Assembly (NCBI GenBank): GCA_002205125.1
Contig: NIOE01000004.1
Location: forward strand, 124,001-188,000
Reading direction: 5' to 3'
DNA: 64,000 nucleotides
DNA from: Roseateles noduli
Lineage (GTDB): Bacteria > Pseudomonadota > Gammaproteobacteria > Burkholderiales > Burkholderiaceae_C
Notes under the pieces: model-generated
The model's database searches: none
Seen by the model: the letters and a program-made list of their open reading frames with translations, nothing else
Told to the model about the DNA's origin: nothing
Made by a program: the position numbers and the translations under genes
Shown here: positions 19,476 through 28,799 of the stretch, piece after piece
Position numbering within the stretch: position 1 is the stretch's first letter
How the letters are laid out: each line of letters begins with the position of its first letter

Positions 19476-21581
19476 ATGAGCGCGCCGGTGCCGCCTCTGC
19501 CGCCGGCTGGTTCGGCGCCGTCCGCGGAAGACCAGGCCGCGCAGTTCCGCCTGCTGGCCGACAACGTGCCGGTGCTGATCGCGGTCTTCGACGCCGCGAC
19601 GCGCACCTGCCGCTTCGCCAACCGCCAGTACGCGCGCAGCTTCGGCCTGGACGAGGTGAGCGTGCTGGGCCGCACCTTCGCGCAGATCATCGGCGAGGAG
19701 GCCTCGCAGGAGATCGAGCCCCACGTGCAGCGCGTGCTGCGCGATCGCGTCAGCGTCAGCTACGAGCGCCGGCTGGAGCGCCGCGACGGCAGCCCGCGCT
19801 GGATCGAGGTCAACCTGATCCCCTACGTGCCCCCGGGCTCGGAAGCGGTGACCTCCAGCTTCGTGCTGATCTCCGACATCACCCGCTTCCGCGAGGCGGA
19901 ACTGGCCGTGCGCGACTCCGAGGAGCGCATGGGCAAGTTCATGCAGGCGTCGATGGAGGGCATCGTCTTCCACCGCGACGGCGTGATGACCGACGTCAAC
20001 CCGCCGCTGTGCGAGCTGGTGGGGTACGCGCTCGAGGAACTGGTGGGACGCTCGGCGCTGTCGATGATCGCGCCGGACCAGGTCGACACGGTGCGCGACG
20101 TGATGATGAGCGGCAGGGAGACGCGCTACCCGACCGCGATCCTGCATCGCAGCGGCGAGCGCATCGACGTCGAATTCATCGTGCGCACGCTGTGGCGCAA
20201 CAACGAGCGGCTGCGGATGACCATCGTGCGGGACCTGCGGCCGCACCTGGAGGCGCTGGCGCGCATCCAGCACCTCGCGCAGCACGATCCGCTGACCGGG
20301 CTGCTGAACCGCGCGACCTTCATGGAGCGGCTGCGCGAGCGGCTGTCGCAGGGCAACGCGCGCCGTGCGGCGCTGCTGTTCATCGACCTCGACAACTTCA
20401 AGCGGGTCAACGATTCGCTGGGTCACCTGGAAGGCGACCGTGTGCTGCAGACGGTCTCCGAGCGGCTGCGCGGCGGCCTGCGCGGCAGCGATCTGGTGGC
20501 GCGTTTCGGCGGCGACGAATTCGTCGTTCTGCTGGAGGACGTGCACCAGCGCAAGGATGTGCAGACGGTGCTCAACGCGCTGCTCAGCGTGGTCGAGGTG
20601 CCGGTGCAGGCGGACGGCCGCGATCTGTCGGTGACGCCGTCGATCGGCGTGGCGATGTACCCGGAACACGGCGATTCGCCCGAGGAACTGCTGCAGCACG
20701 CCGACACCGCGATGTACCTCGCCAAGACCGCGGGCCGCGCGACCTACCGTTTCTTCGAACACGCGATGGCCGAGAACGCCTACGCGGACCTGGTGCTGGA
20801 AACCGAGCTGGCGCAGGCGTTGACGGCCGACCAGTTCGTGCTGTTCTATCAACCGCAGGTCGACGCGCGCACTGGCGAGCTGGTCGGCGCCGAGGCGCTG
20901 CTGCGCTGGCGCCATCCGGAGCGCGGCCTGCTGACGCCGGACGCCTTCATCGTCGTGGCCGAGCGCCATCGCCTGATGCTGCCGCTGGGCGAATGGGTGA
21001 TGTACGAGGCGGCGCGGCAGACGCGCGCCTGGCATGAACGCGGCGTCGCGGCAGTGCCCATCGCGGTGAACCTGTCGAGCATGCAGTTCCGGCTGGCGAG
21101 TTTCTCGAAGTCGGTGGCGCACGTGCTGAAGACGGCGGGCGTGCCCGGCGAGTGGCTGGAGCTGGAGCTGACCGAACGCATGCTCACCGAGGAGATCGAC
21201 CGCCTGCCCGAGCTGCTGCAGACCTTGCGCTCGCAGGGGCTGGCGATCTCGATCGACGATTTCGGCACCGGCTACACGGCCTTGAACCAGTTGATCCGGC
21301 TGCCGCTGGACAAGCTCAAGATCGACCAGAGTTTCGTCGCGGTGCTGCCGGACGATCGCGGCGCGGCCGCGATCACGCGCGCCATGGTGCAGATGGCCAA
21401 GGGCCTGGGCATGCGGGTCGGCGCCGAAGGCGTGCGCAACGCGCGGCAGTGGCACCTGCTGGCCGAATGGGGCTGCGACGAGCTGCAGGGCGAGGTGATC
21501 GCGCCGGCGATGCCCGCCGAGGAATTCGAAGCCTGGCTGGCCGCGCGCGGCAAGCCGACGCTTCCCGGAATCGACACATGA
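19476..21581 (+). CDS. PAS-PAS-GGDEF-EAL cyclic-di-GMP signalling protein
   Basis: 701 residues, no membrane segment. Two PAS domains (about 20-145 and 145-260) precede a GGDEF domain with intact RFGGDEF and an inhibitory RxxD site (RGSD) five residues before it. The EAL domain has GAEALLRW, the NLSS loop, ELTERML, DDFGTGYTALNQL and KIDQSF; the late AEGV motif is intact, so both cyclase and phosphodiesterase activity are possible. Abuts the UDG gene and overlaps midA by 4 bp, so it is unusual in lying inside a housekeeping operon. Confidence 0.95.
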   Translation: MSAPVPPLPPAGSAPSAEDQAAQFRLLADNVPVLIAVFDAATRTCRFANRQYARSFGLDEVSVLGRTFAQIIGEEASQEIEPHVQRVLRDRVSVSYERRLERRDGSPRWIEVNLIPYVPPGSEAVTSSFVLISDITRFREAELAVRDSEERMGKFMQASMEGIVFHRDGVMTDVNPPLCELVGYALEELVGRSALSMIAPDQVDTVRDVMMSGRETRYPTAILHRSGERIDVEFIVRTLWRNNERLRMTIVRDLRPHLEALARIQHLAQHDPLTGLLNRATFMERLRERLSQGNARRAALLFIDLDNFKRVNDSLGHLEGDRVLQTVSERLRGGLRGSDLVARFGGDEFVVLLEDVHQRKDVQTVLNALLSVVEVPVQADGRDLSVTPSIGVAMYPEHGDSPEELLQHADTAMYLAKTAGRATYRFFEHAMAENAYADLVLETELAQALTADQFVLFYQPQVDARTGELVGAEALLRWRHPERGLLTPDAFIVVAERHRLMLPLGEWVMYEAARQTRAWHERGVAAVPIAVNLSSMQFRLASFSKSVAHVLKTAGVPGEWLELELTERMLTEEIDRLPELLQTLRSQGLAISIDDFGTGYTALNQLIRLPLDKLKIDQSFVAVLPDDRGAAAITRAMVQMAKGLGMRVGAEGVRNARQWHLLAEWGCDELQGEVIAPAMPAEEFEAWLAARGKPTLPGIDT

Positions 21582-22795
21582 CTTCAAAGACACCAGATTC
21601 CGCCCGCCTGAACGGCGCGGCGTCCGCGCCGCATGGCGCTTCCAGCAACACGCATGGCGCTTCCCGTTCACAGACGCCGGGTGCGTCCGTCCATGCGACC
21701 GATCCGGCCATGACCGCCGTGCTGCGCGACGAACTCGCCGCCGCGGGCGGCTGGTTGCCCTTCGACCGCTACATGAGCCTGGCGCTCTACGCGCCCGGCG
21801 TGGGCTACTACGCCAACGCGCGCCGCAAGTTCGGCACGATGCCGCAGCAGGGCTCGGACTTCGTGACGGCGCCGGAGCTGTCGCCGCTGTTCGGCCGCGC
21901 GCTGGCGAAGCAGGTGGCGCAGGCGCTGGCGGTCAGCGGCACCGACACGGTGATCGAGTTCGGCGCCGGCAGCGGCGCATTGGCCGCGCAGCTGCTGGAG
22001 TCGCTGGACGCGGCGGGGACGCCGGTGTCGAAGTACTTCATCGTCGACCTGTCCGGCACGCTGCGCGAGCGGCAGGCCGAGCGGCTCGCGCGCTTCGCGC
22101 CGCGGGTCGAGTGGCTGGACCGCTGGCCCGACGAGATCCACGGCGTGCTGGTCGCCAACGAGCTGCTGGACGCGATCCCCGTCGAGCTGCTGCGCTGGGA
22201 CGGTCAGCATTGGCTGCAACGCGGCGTGACCATGGACGAGCAGGGCGCGCTGTCCTTCGACGACCGGCCCGGCGAGGCGCGTCCGCCGACGCCGCCGGAG
22301 CACGATGTCGGCTTCGTGCCCGGCACGGTGACCGAGGTGCATCCGCAGGCCGAGGCCTTCGTGCGCACGCTGGCGGAGCGCCTCAAGCGCGGCGCGGCGT
22401 TCTTCATCGACTACGGTTTCCCGGAGTCGGAGTACTACCACCCGCAGCGCACTGGCGGCACCTTGATGTGCCACCACCTGCACCGCGCCGACCCCGATCC
22501 GCTGGCCCTGCCCGGGCAGAAAGACATCACGTCGCATGTGAACTTCACCGGCATCGCGCTGGCGGGGCAGGACGCGGGGCTGATGGTGCTGGGCTACACG
22601 AGCCAGGCCAACTTCCTGATCAACTGCGGCCTGGTCGACCTGATGAGCGGCGCCGACCTCGCGCAACGCGGCATGGCGCACCGGCTCATTGCCGAGCACG
22701 AGATGGGCGAACTGTTCAAGGTCGTCGGCTTCGCGCCGGGCGAGGGCTTCGACGCGCTGGGGTTCAGCGCGGGCGATCGGTCGCATACGTTGTGA
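21578..22795 (+). CDS. SAM-dependent methyltransferase, MidA/NDUFAF7 family
   Basis: 405 residues. After a variable, His/Ala/Ser-rich 40-residue tail come family blocks: FDRYMSLALYAPGVGYYAN, GSDFVTAPELSPLFG, the SAM site VIEFGAGSGALA, ANELLDAIPVELLRW and FIDYGFPESEYYHPQ. Mitochondrial NDUFAF7 methylates an arginine of a complex I subunit; the bacterial target is not established. Starts on the ATGA of the previous stop. It ends the operon begun by tsaB; GC content drops right after it. Confidence 0.9.
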   Translation: MTSKTPDSARLNGAASAPHGASSNTHGASRSQTPGASVHATDPAMTAVLRDELAAAGGWLPFDRYMSLALYAPGVGYYANARRKFGTMPQQGSDFVTAPELSPLFGRALAKQVAQALAVSGTDTVIEFGAGSGALAAQLLESLDAAGTPVSKYFIVDLSGTLRERQAERLARFAPRVEWLDRWPDEIHGVLVANELLDAIPVELLRWDGQHWLQRGVTMDEQGALSFDDRPGEARPPTPPEHDVGFVPGTVTEVHPQAEAFVRTLAERLKRGAAFFIDYGFPESEYYHPQRTGGTLMCHHLHRADPDPLALPGQKDITSHVNFTGIALAGQDAGLMVLGYTSQANFLINCGLVDLMSGADLAQRGMAHRLIAEHEMGELFKVVGFAPGEGFDALGFSAGDRSHTL

Positions 22796-22949
22796 GCGCG
22801 GCGCGACAACGAGAGTGACTCATGCTGATGGGATTTCAAGCGAGCCTGACTGACATCAGTTAGTTCCGGGCTTGGAAGTCGATTGAGCTCCAAAGGATGC
22901 TGTTCAATGACCGCTTCATCAAGGGCGTCGCATCGGCACGATGTGATGA

Positions 22950-24089
22950 ATGAAGAGAGATCTCATGCAGCAAGAAGAATTCCAGATCGAGGTTCAATCG
23001 CGGATCGCCGAGCGTCAGGCGTTGGACCTGGACAAGAGCTTCTACCGTTGGGTTGCGGCACAGGGCGCGCGCAGCTTCGTGGCCGAATGGAAGGCGGAGA
23101 AGATCTATCCGTTTCCCGATGATGAGCCCGCGACCCCACTCGAATTGATTGAGCGTCAGGTCTTCGACATCGTCGCCCTCAATGTCGCCCGCCATCTGCC
23201 CGATTTCGAAGCGGCGGCGCCGAGGAGCAAGGCACTCCATCTGCGGATGCTCCGCCAAGCCATTGAGAAGGGTCCCGAGGATCTTCAGCTGATCCTGACG
23301 GAGGTGTTGAACCTGCCGCACCGCCAGCAGCAGGAACTCGCCGCGTTGCTGCGCGAGGGCTCTCTGTCTTCCTTCATCAACGGCGCGAAGGTCGTCTCTG
23401 AACGGCTCAAATTCCTGAATGGCCTGGAAGCGATCCTTTTCGACAAGGGCCCGAAGCAGCGCTTGAAGGAGCGGACTCAGCTGCATCGGATCCTTGCCGA
23501 GAATCCTTGGGTCTTCGGTGAGGAGTTCCACCTTTCCGTCGACGACATGTCGCTGACCGAAGTGCTGCGCAAGCACCAGTCCCGCCTCGGCGAGGACCTC
23601 GTGATCGATGCACCGGTCAAGCATGTGTCCCAGACACGCGGCATTGTTGACCTGATGTTCTCAAAGCAGACCCGACGATATCGCGCCAACGACCTGACTC
23701 ATCTGATCGTCGAGCTCAAGGCGCCCAGGGTCAAAGTCGGCAGCGACGAAATCGCTCAGATCATGGGTTATGCGATCTCGGTCGCCGCAGATGAGCGCTT
23801 CCGCAATGTAGACACCCAATGGGCGTTCTGGGTGATCAGCGACGACGTGGACACGGTAGCCAAGTTCACGATCGGCGAGAACACCGCGTCCGGCCTCATC
23901 CACAGGACCGGCAATGTCTCGATCTACATCAAGACATGGGGTCAGGTGCTTGACGACAACCGGGCCCGCTTGCAGTTCTTCAAGGAGCGACTGGAGCTTC
24001 AAGCCGACAAGGGTGCCGCGATCAAGCATCTGCATGAGCGCTATTCAAGCTACTTGGACGGCGTCATAGAACCGATCGACCTCCAGTAG
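22950..24089 (+). CDS. Shedu-like (DUF4263-type) PD-(D/E)XK nuclease, possibly truncated
   Basis: 379 residues. The C-terminal half looks like a PD-(D/E)XK nuclease: LHRILAENPWVFGEEF (178-193), catalytic Asp234 in GIVDLMF, Glu255-x-Lys257 in IVELKAP, and Gln270/Tyr274 in QIMGYA, the arrangement seen in Shedu-type domains. The N-terminal 170 residues are helical and match, from memory, the middle of long proteins that begin with a GHKL ATPase domain; that domain is missing here. A stop sits directly before the ATG. Just upstream another frame reads ELQRMLFNDRFIKGVASARC and ends at 22953, a possible remnant joined by frameshift. GC content is visibly lower than in the neighbours, suggesting transfer. 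Anti-phage or DNA-processing role is inference. Confidence 0.75.
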   Translation: MKRDLMQQEEFQIEVQSRIAERQALDLDKSFYRWVAAQGARSFVAEWKAEKIYPFPDDEPATPLELIERQVFDIVALNVARHLPDFEAAAPRSKALHLRMLRQAIEKGPEDLQLILTEVLNLPHRQQQELAALLREGSLSSFINGAKVVSERLKFLNGLEAILFDKGPKQRLKERTQLHRILAENPWVFGEEFHLSVDDMSLTEVLRKHQSRLGEDLVIDAPVKHVSQTRGIVDLMFSKQTRRYRANDLTHLIVELKAPRVKVGSDEIAQIMGYAISVAADERFRNVDTQWAFWVISDDVDTVAKFTIGENTASGLIHRTGNVSIYIKTWGQVLDDNRARLQFFKERLELQADKGAAIKHLHERYSSYLDGVIEPIDLQ

Positions 24090-24104
24090 CAGGCAGACGC
24101 GACC

Positions 24105-25346
24105 TCAGCGCGGTCGATCGCCCTCACACGCCCTGAGCGCCGCCTTGCGGGCTTCGTGGATCGCCTGGCCGATGGCCGGGCCCTTCTTGCCGGCCGCCAG
24201 CGCGGCGGCGGAGATCGCCGCCTGATCGACCGACTGCACCGCGCGCAGGTCGTGGAGCAAGGCCTGACGCTGCGGATAGGGGCGGTCATGCAGCCCCGTG
24301 CGACCACGGGCGTCGCACTCGCAGACCAGCAGCAGCTGCGCGAAGCGTTCCGGCCGACGCAGTGCGTCGCTGCGCTCGATCAGGCGCAGGCGCGCTTCGG
24401 CGCTGAAGTCCAGGCTCTGGTGCACGTGCGTGTGCTCGCGGGCGACCAGCTCCGCCAGCTCCTTGCAGTCCGACGGCACGCGCCAGCGCTGCGACAGCGC
24501 CGCCGCCAGTTCGACGCCGCGTGATTCGTGCTTCAGGTGGCGGGGCCATTCCTCCTCCGGCGTCGTGCCCTTGCCGAGGTCGTGGCACAGCGAGGCATAG
24601 CGCACCGGCAGCGGGGCCTCGACCCGCGCGCATTCCTCCAGCACCAGCAGCACGTGGACGCCGGTGTCGATCTCCGGGTGATGCGCCTCGGGCTGCGGCA
24701 CGCCGAACAGCCGCTCCAGCTCCGGCGCGATGCGCGCCAGCGCGCCGCTGTCGCGCAGGATCTCGATCATCCGCGCCGGATGGCGCTCCATCAGGCCGCG
24801 GGCGACTTCCTGCCAGACCCGCTCAGCGACCAGCGCATCGGCTTCACCGGCGGCGACCATCTGGCGCATCAGCGCCATCGTCTCCGGTGCCACCGTGAAG
24901 TCGCCGAAGCGCGCCGCGAAGCGCGCCAGCCGCAGGATCCGCACCGGATCCTCCGCGAACGCGTCCGACACGTGGCGCAAGACCCGGCCCTCCAGGTCGC
25001 GCCGGCCGCCGTACGGGTCGACGATGGTCCCGTCCCCGGCCTGGGCCATCGCGTTGATGGTCAGGTCCCGGCGCGCCAGGTCCTGCTCAAGGGTGACATC
25101 AGGGTCCGTGTGGAACTGGAAGCCGTGGTACCCGGCAGCGGTCTTGCGCTCGGTCCGGGCCAATGCCACCTCTTCATGGGTCACGGGGTCCAGGAAGACC
25201 GGGAAATCCTTGCCGACGGGCGTAAATCCCTTGTCGATCAAGGACTTGGGCGTGGCTCCGACCATCACCCAGTCACGGTCCTGGACGGGCAGCCCCAGGA
25301 GCGCGTCCCGGACGGCTCCCCCAACGAGATACATCTGATCACTCAT
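24105..25346 (-). CDS. cca: CCA-adding tRNA nucleotidyltransferase with HD domain
   Basis: 413 residues from ATG 25346; ATGs at 25361 and 25334 are alternatives (AAAGGAGGT lies 16 nt before 25361). Builds or repairs the 3' CCA of tRNA. The nucleotidyltransferase head shows [12 protein letters not shown] and the QDRDWVMVG carboxylates, then [10 protein letters not shown] and [18 protein letters not shown]-terminal HD phosphohydrolase domain is present ([14 protein letters not shown]), as in class II enzymes of the E. coli type. It converges on the nuclease gene with a 15-bp gap. Confidence 0.95.
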   Translation of the reverse strand: MSDQMYLVGGAVRDALLGLPVQDRDWVMVGATPKSLIDKGFTPVGKDFPVFLDPVTHEEVALARTERKTAAGYHGFQFHTDPDVTLEQDLARRDLTINAMAQAGDGTIVDPYGGRRDLEGRVLRHVSDAFAEDPVRILRLARFAARFGDFTVAPETMALMRQMVAAGEADALVAERVWQEVARGLMERHPARMIEILRDSGALARIAPELERLFGVPQPEAHHPEIDTGVHVLLVLEECARVEAPLPVRYASLCHDLGKGTTPEEEWPRHLKHESRGVELAAALSQRWRVPSDCKELAELVAREHTHVHQSLDFSAEARLRLIERSDALRRPERFAQLLLVCECDARGRTGLHDRPYPQRQALLHDLRAVQSVDQAAISAAALAAGKKGPAIGQAIHEARKAALRACEGDRPR

Positions 25347-25505
25347 GTTGCGGCGCAGCATCCCTGATAAAGGGGATACCTCCTTTAGGCTATCTCTCCG
25401 TATATTCACCAATGCCACCTGCACACCAGCGCCTGTTCAAACAGGCCAGCTACCGAGAGAGACACGTAGTCAGGCAGGCCGGCAAAGCAGTAGGGAGTAT
25501 CTTGA

Positions 25506-25781
25506 ATGAAGTCTGTTCTTCTTCTCCTGCTGGGCGGAATTGGTCTCGCCGCCCAAGCGCAGGAGCAGCAAGCGCCGGACACGAACTCCGTGCACGTCGC
25601 CGCTGACACCAGTTTCACCCGGCAGAGCCAGCCCGCCCCCGCGCAGCTGGCCGATGTCAACGAACAAGAGGGCGCGGATACCGTCGTGCCGTCGTTCGTT
25701 TCCGAGCCCACGAACCAAGCCATGATGCTCGGCGGCCTTCTCGCCGCAGGGTTCATGGTGCGCCGCCGCCGCGACAACTGA
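25506..25781 (+). CDS. Small exported protein with PEP-CTERM-like sorting tail
   Basis: 91 residues. Signal peptide KSVLLLLLGGIGLAAQAQ, then about 45 polar residues without Cys, then a tail of the PEP-CTERM layout: SEPTNQAMML (Ser in place of the first Pro), a hydrophobic helix and a basic end RRRRDN. PEP-CTERM proteins are cut and anchored or exported by exosortase, often alongside exopolysaccharide. The mature part is very short, so it may be a surface peptide. An excellent terminator follows (25803-25848). Function unknown. Confidence 0.8.
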   Translation: MKSVLLLLLGGIGLAAQAQEQQAPDTNSVHVAADTSFTRQSQPAPAQLADVNEQEGADTVVPSFVSEPTNQAMMLGGLLAAGFMVRRRRDN

Positions 25782-25802
25782 TCTCGCGCCGGCCCACCTC
25801 GC

Positions 25803-25848
25803 CGCTTTCGCTGACCTGCCCGCACAGGTCGCCGAAAGCGGTTTTTCA
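25803..25848 (+). terminator. Strong Rho-independent terminator
   Basis: Stem CCGCTTTCG/CGAAAGCGG (803-811 with 834-842 of kb 25) continued by GACCTG/CAGGTC, then TTTTTC. It closes the small PEP-CTERM-like gene. Confidence 0.9.
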
Positions 25849-25850
25849 TT

Positions 25851-26552
25851 TCAGGGCTTCAGCACCGGCACCGGGCCGCTGATGTCCCGATAGGGCTCCT
25901 CGAAGGCGAGGAAGTCCTTCTCCGCCATCGCATCCGCGATCCAGTCGCGCACCCCAGGCGCTGCCTGCACGGCGTCCGTGTAGGCCTTCAGCGGCGCCGG
26001 CAAGGGCAGCCCGTAGCGCGTCACCCGCATCACGACCGGCGCGAAGAAGGCATCGGCCGCGCCGAACTCGCCGAACAGGAACGGACCGCCGCTCTGCGTC
26101 AGTGCGTCGGTCCACAGTTCCACGATGCGGGCAAGGTCCTTGCGCAGGCCGGCCTCGGTCTGCAGCAGCCGCGCACCGACGGGCGCCAGGTCCGCGTCGA
26201 TGTTCATCATGCAGTGGCTGCGCAGCTGCCCGAAGCCGCTGTGCATCTCCGCGCAGAGGCAACGCGCCCGCGCACGCTCGCGCGCGTCGCGCGGCCAGAC
26301 GGCCTTGTCGGGGAAACGGTCGGCCAGGTACTCGACGATCGCCAGCGAGTCCCAGACCGCCAGTCCGTCGTCGACCAGCACCGGCACCTTGCCGGCCGGC
26401 GTCACCGCGCCGATCTCGCGGTAGAAGGCCGAATCGGGCGTGAAGTCGAAGCGCACCTTGCGCTCCTCGAAGGCGATGCCCAGGGCCTTCATCAGCACCC
26501 ACGGGCGCATCGACCAGGACGAGTAGTTCTTGTTGCCGATGATCAGCTGCAT
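25851..26552 (-). CDS. Glutathione S-transferase family protein
   Basis: 233 residues from ATG 26552; the frame upstream (to 26618) covers low-complexity DNA. The thioredoxin-like N-domain starts MQLIIGNKNYSSWSMRPW with the Ser-rich glutathione-activating turn and continues to the cis-Pro/GSH site GKVPVLVDDGLAVWDSLAI. The helical C-domain includes FLFGEFGAADAFFAPV. Cytoplasmic; conjugation or disulfide-reduction substrates cannot be deduced. Confidence 0.92.
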   Translation of the reverse strand: MQLIIGNKNYSSWSMRPWVLMKALGIAFEERKVRFDFTPDSAFYREIGAVTPAGKVPVLVDDGLAVWDSLAIVEYLADRFPDKAVWPRDARERARARCLCAEMHSGFGQLRSHCMMNIDADLAPVGARLLQTEAGLRKDLARIVELWTDALTQSGGPFLFGEFGAADAFFAPVVMRVTRYGLPLPAPLKAYTDAVQAAPGVRDWIADAMAEKDFLAFEEPYRDISGPVPVLKP

Positions 26553-26623
26553 GTGGAATCTCTCTGCGTGGAGGAGGGGCGTCACGGGCGCTTCCGAGAC
26601 CTGGAGCGCCCGGGGCACCTGAA

Positions 26624-26668
26624 GCGCTTGGAGCGCTTGGAGCGCGAGGAGCGCGTGGAGCGACTGAG
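26624..26668. repeat. 9-bp tandem repeat, five units
   Basis: Units GCGCTTGGA, GCGCTTGGA, GCGCGAGGA, GCGCGTGGA, GCGACTGAG lie between the GST and lytic transglycosylase genes. The 9-bp period would encode tripeptides, but no gene covers it. Confidence 0.7.
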
Positions 26669-26670
26669 GG

Positions 26671-28788
26671 TCAGTTCGTGCCGTTCGCCGGGATGTCCGG
26701 CGCCGACGCCTGGGCCGGGCCGATGACGCGGCCGAGCCGGTCGCGCAGCACGGTGCCGCCCTCGCGGCCCATCAGCTGCGCGTAGATCGTCGCGTTGGAC
26801 AGCACCTTGCGCACGTAGTCGCGGGTCTCCCAGATGGGGATGTTCTCGGTCCAGATCGCGGCGTCGAGCTGCGGACCGTCGCGCCAGCGGCGCGGCCGGT
26901 TCGGGCCGGCGTTGTACGCCGCCGCGGCCATCGCCTGCGAGCCCTCGAAGCTGTCCATCACCAGCTTCAGGTAGCCGGTGCCCAGCCGCAGGTTGGTGTC
27001 GCGGTCGTGCAGCATGTCGGGCTTGAAGTCGACGCCCAGCTTCTTGGCCGTCCACTTCGCCGTCGCCGGCATCACCTGCATCAGGCCGCCGGCGCCGACG
27101 TGCGAGCGCGCATCCATCATGAAGCGCGACTCCTGCCGGATCAGGCCGTAGACGTAGGCCGGGTCCAGGCCCATCGCCGTCGACTGCTTGAAGACGTCCG
27201 CGCGGTAGGGCATCGGGAAGCGCTGGGCGAGGTCGATCTCGGTCCTCGTGCGCTCGCTGGTCTGGATGCAGCGCTCCCAGAGTTCGCGCTCGCAGGCGGC
27301 CTGCGCCACCGACAGCAGCTCGCGATCCGACAGGCCGCGCAGGCTGAAATTCCATTCGCGCTGGCCCTCGCTGCGCAGGCCCACGGCCAGCAGCATCAGC
27401 GCGCGCTGAATGCCCGGATTCGCCAGCGCCTGGGCGCGCTCCGGCGGAGTGAGGTCCGCCGGGGTCGGCGGCAAGGGCAGGCGCAGCTTCAATTCGTCGG
27501 CGGCCAGCTTGCCGTAGAAGCTCAGCGGCGAGGCGATCGCGCGCAGCGTCTCCTGCGACTCGCGGCGCTGGACGTCGCCGGCCGCGCCGTTGGGCGCCAG
27601 CTGCTGCTGCGCCTTCGCGCGCCAGTACTGCCAGGTGATGTCCTTCTGGTCCGACGGCTTCATCAGCGCGATCGCGGCCATCAGCTGCTCCGGCCGGCTC
27701 GCACCCGCGTCGCCGCGCAGCGCGGCGCGCGCCATCCAGCTGATCGTGTCGTCGCTCCATTCGACCGGACCCAACCTGGCCTGCAGCTTCACCGCACGAT
27801 CGAAATGCTCGTTGGCTTCATCCTTCAGCCGCAGCGCAGCCTGTCTTCCGTACTGGGCCCACAGCCACGCGGACAGGTCGTTGGGCAGCTTGGCCGCCCA
27901 GCGGCGCACGTCGTCGTCGGCCTTGTCGTAGTCGGTCGCCAGTAGGCGCATCAGCGCCAGCATCGTCAGCTCGGCCTTGGCGCGCGGCGATGCGGCGGCC
28001 TTGCGTTTCAGGTAGCGGTCGGGCTTGTCCATCAGCTCGGCCAGCGCGTCCTGGTCGGGCTTGGAGAGCAGCGCCCCGGCCTGCTTCACCGCGCGCGGCT
28101 TGTTGGTCTCGACGACCAGCCGCAGCTTGCGCCAGACGTCCGAATCCTTGAACTGGCCGTTCTCGTGCAGCGTGGTGGCCAGCATGTTGCAGCCTTCGTC
28201 CGCGTCGCGCTGCGCGAACCAGGCGGCGCGCGCGGCGTCACGCAGATCGCGTCCCGGCGGATCGGCCAGCAGCACGTAGCAGGCGACCTCGCGGTCGTCC
28301 TGCATCTTGTAGGCGGCATGGTCGCGGCGGAAGTTGGCCCAGTCGCGGCGGTGTCCCAGCTCCAGCAGCCAGTCGTTGCGCAGCCGGTCCTCGACGTAGG
28401 CACCCGGCCAGCGTGCGTAGAACGCGTTGAGCTCGGGCTGCTGGGCCTCAGACAGCCGCGCGTTCAGCTCCCAGTAGTCGAACCAGGGGGCGAGCGGATG
28501 CTGCTGGTCGAAGGCGGCCTGGCGCATCGCGGCCAGCCGCGAGCGGTCCCGGACGCGCCACGCCTCGCGCGCGTCGGTGACCAGGTCCGGCAGCGGCGGC
28601 AGCGCGTTGGGCACGACGGTGAAGGTCGTGCTCGACTGCGCGAGGGCGGGCGCCGCCGTGAGGACGGCGCCCGCGGCGATCCCGGCGGTCAGGCAGAGGC
28701 TGCCGAAGGCCCCCAGGGTGCCGACGGTGGCCGAGACGGTCACGGTGGCGGCGGCGAGGGCGGTTACAGTGATCCGAGCGAACTTCAT
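26671..28788 (-). CDS. slt: Soluble lytic murein transglycosylase (Slt70-like)
   Basis: 705 residues with a long signal-like N-terminus ending TAAPALAQ (cut near residue 51; a later start is possible). A superhelical alpha domain (about 60-490) precedes the catalytic SLT domain: VYGLIRQESRFMMDARS with the catalytic Glu, GAGGLMQVMPATA, and AAAAYNAGPNRPRRW. Cleaves peptidoglycan between MurNAc and GlcNAc, forming 1,6-anhydro-MurNAc, in the periplasm. Its ATG is only 11 bp from that of the divergent cyclo-ligase gene. Confidence 0.93.
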   Translation of the reverse strand: MKFARITVTALAAATVTVSATVGTLGAFGSLCLTAGIAAGAVLTAAPALAQSSTTFTVVPNALPPLPDLVTDAREAWRVRDRSRLAAMRQAAFDQQHPLAPWFDYWELNARLSEAQQPELNAFYARWPGAYVEDRLRNDWLLELGHRRDWANFRRDHAAYKMQDDREVACYVLLADPPGRDLRDAARAAWFAQRDADEGCNMLATTLHENGQFKDSDVWRKLRLVVETNKPRAVKQAGALLSKPDQDALAELMDKPDRYLKRKAAASPRAKAELTMLALMRLLATDYDKADDDVRRWAAKLPNDLSAWLWAQYGRQAALRLKDEANEHFDRAVKLQARLGPVEWSDDTISWMARAALRGDAGASRPEQLMAAIALMKPSDQKDITWQYWRAKAQQQLAPNGAAGDVQRRESQETLRAIASPLSFYGKLAADELKLRLPLPPTPADLTPPERAQALANPGIQRALMLLAVGLRSEGQREWNFSLRGLSDRELLSVAQAACERELWERCIQTSERTRTEIDLAQRFPMPYRADVFKQSTAMGLDPAYVYGLIRQESRFMMDARSHVGAGGLMQVMPATAKWTAKKLGVDFKPDMLHDRDTNLRLGTGYLKLVMDSFEGSQAMAAAAYNAGPNRPRRWRDGPQLDAAIWTENIPIWETRDYVRKVLSNATIYAQLMGREGGTVLRDRLGRVIGPAQASAPDIPANGTN

Positions 28789-28799
28789 GCCGACCTGCG

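Noticed and set aside
18378-21671. 1097-codon open frame on the minus strand opposite udg and the GGDEF-EAL gene
   Set aside because: Arg/His/Ala-rich composition typical of an antisense reading of GC-rich coding DNA; the plus-strand genes have complete domains.
22883-23122. 79-codon plus-strand frame at the beginning of the nuclease gene
   Set aside because: Overlaps the nuclease in another frame without domain or ribosome site.
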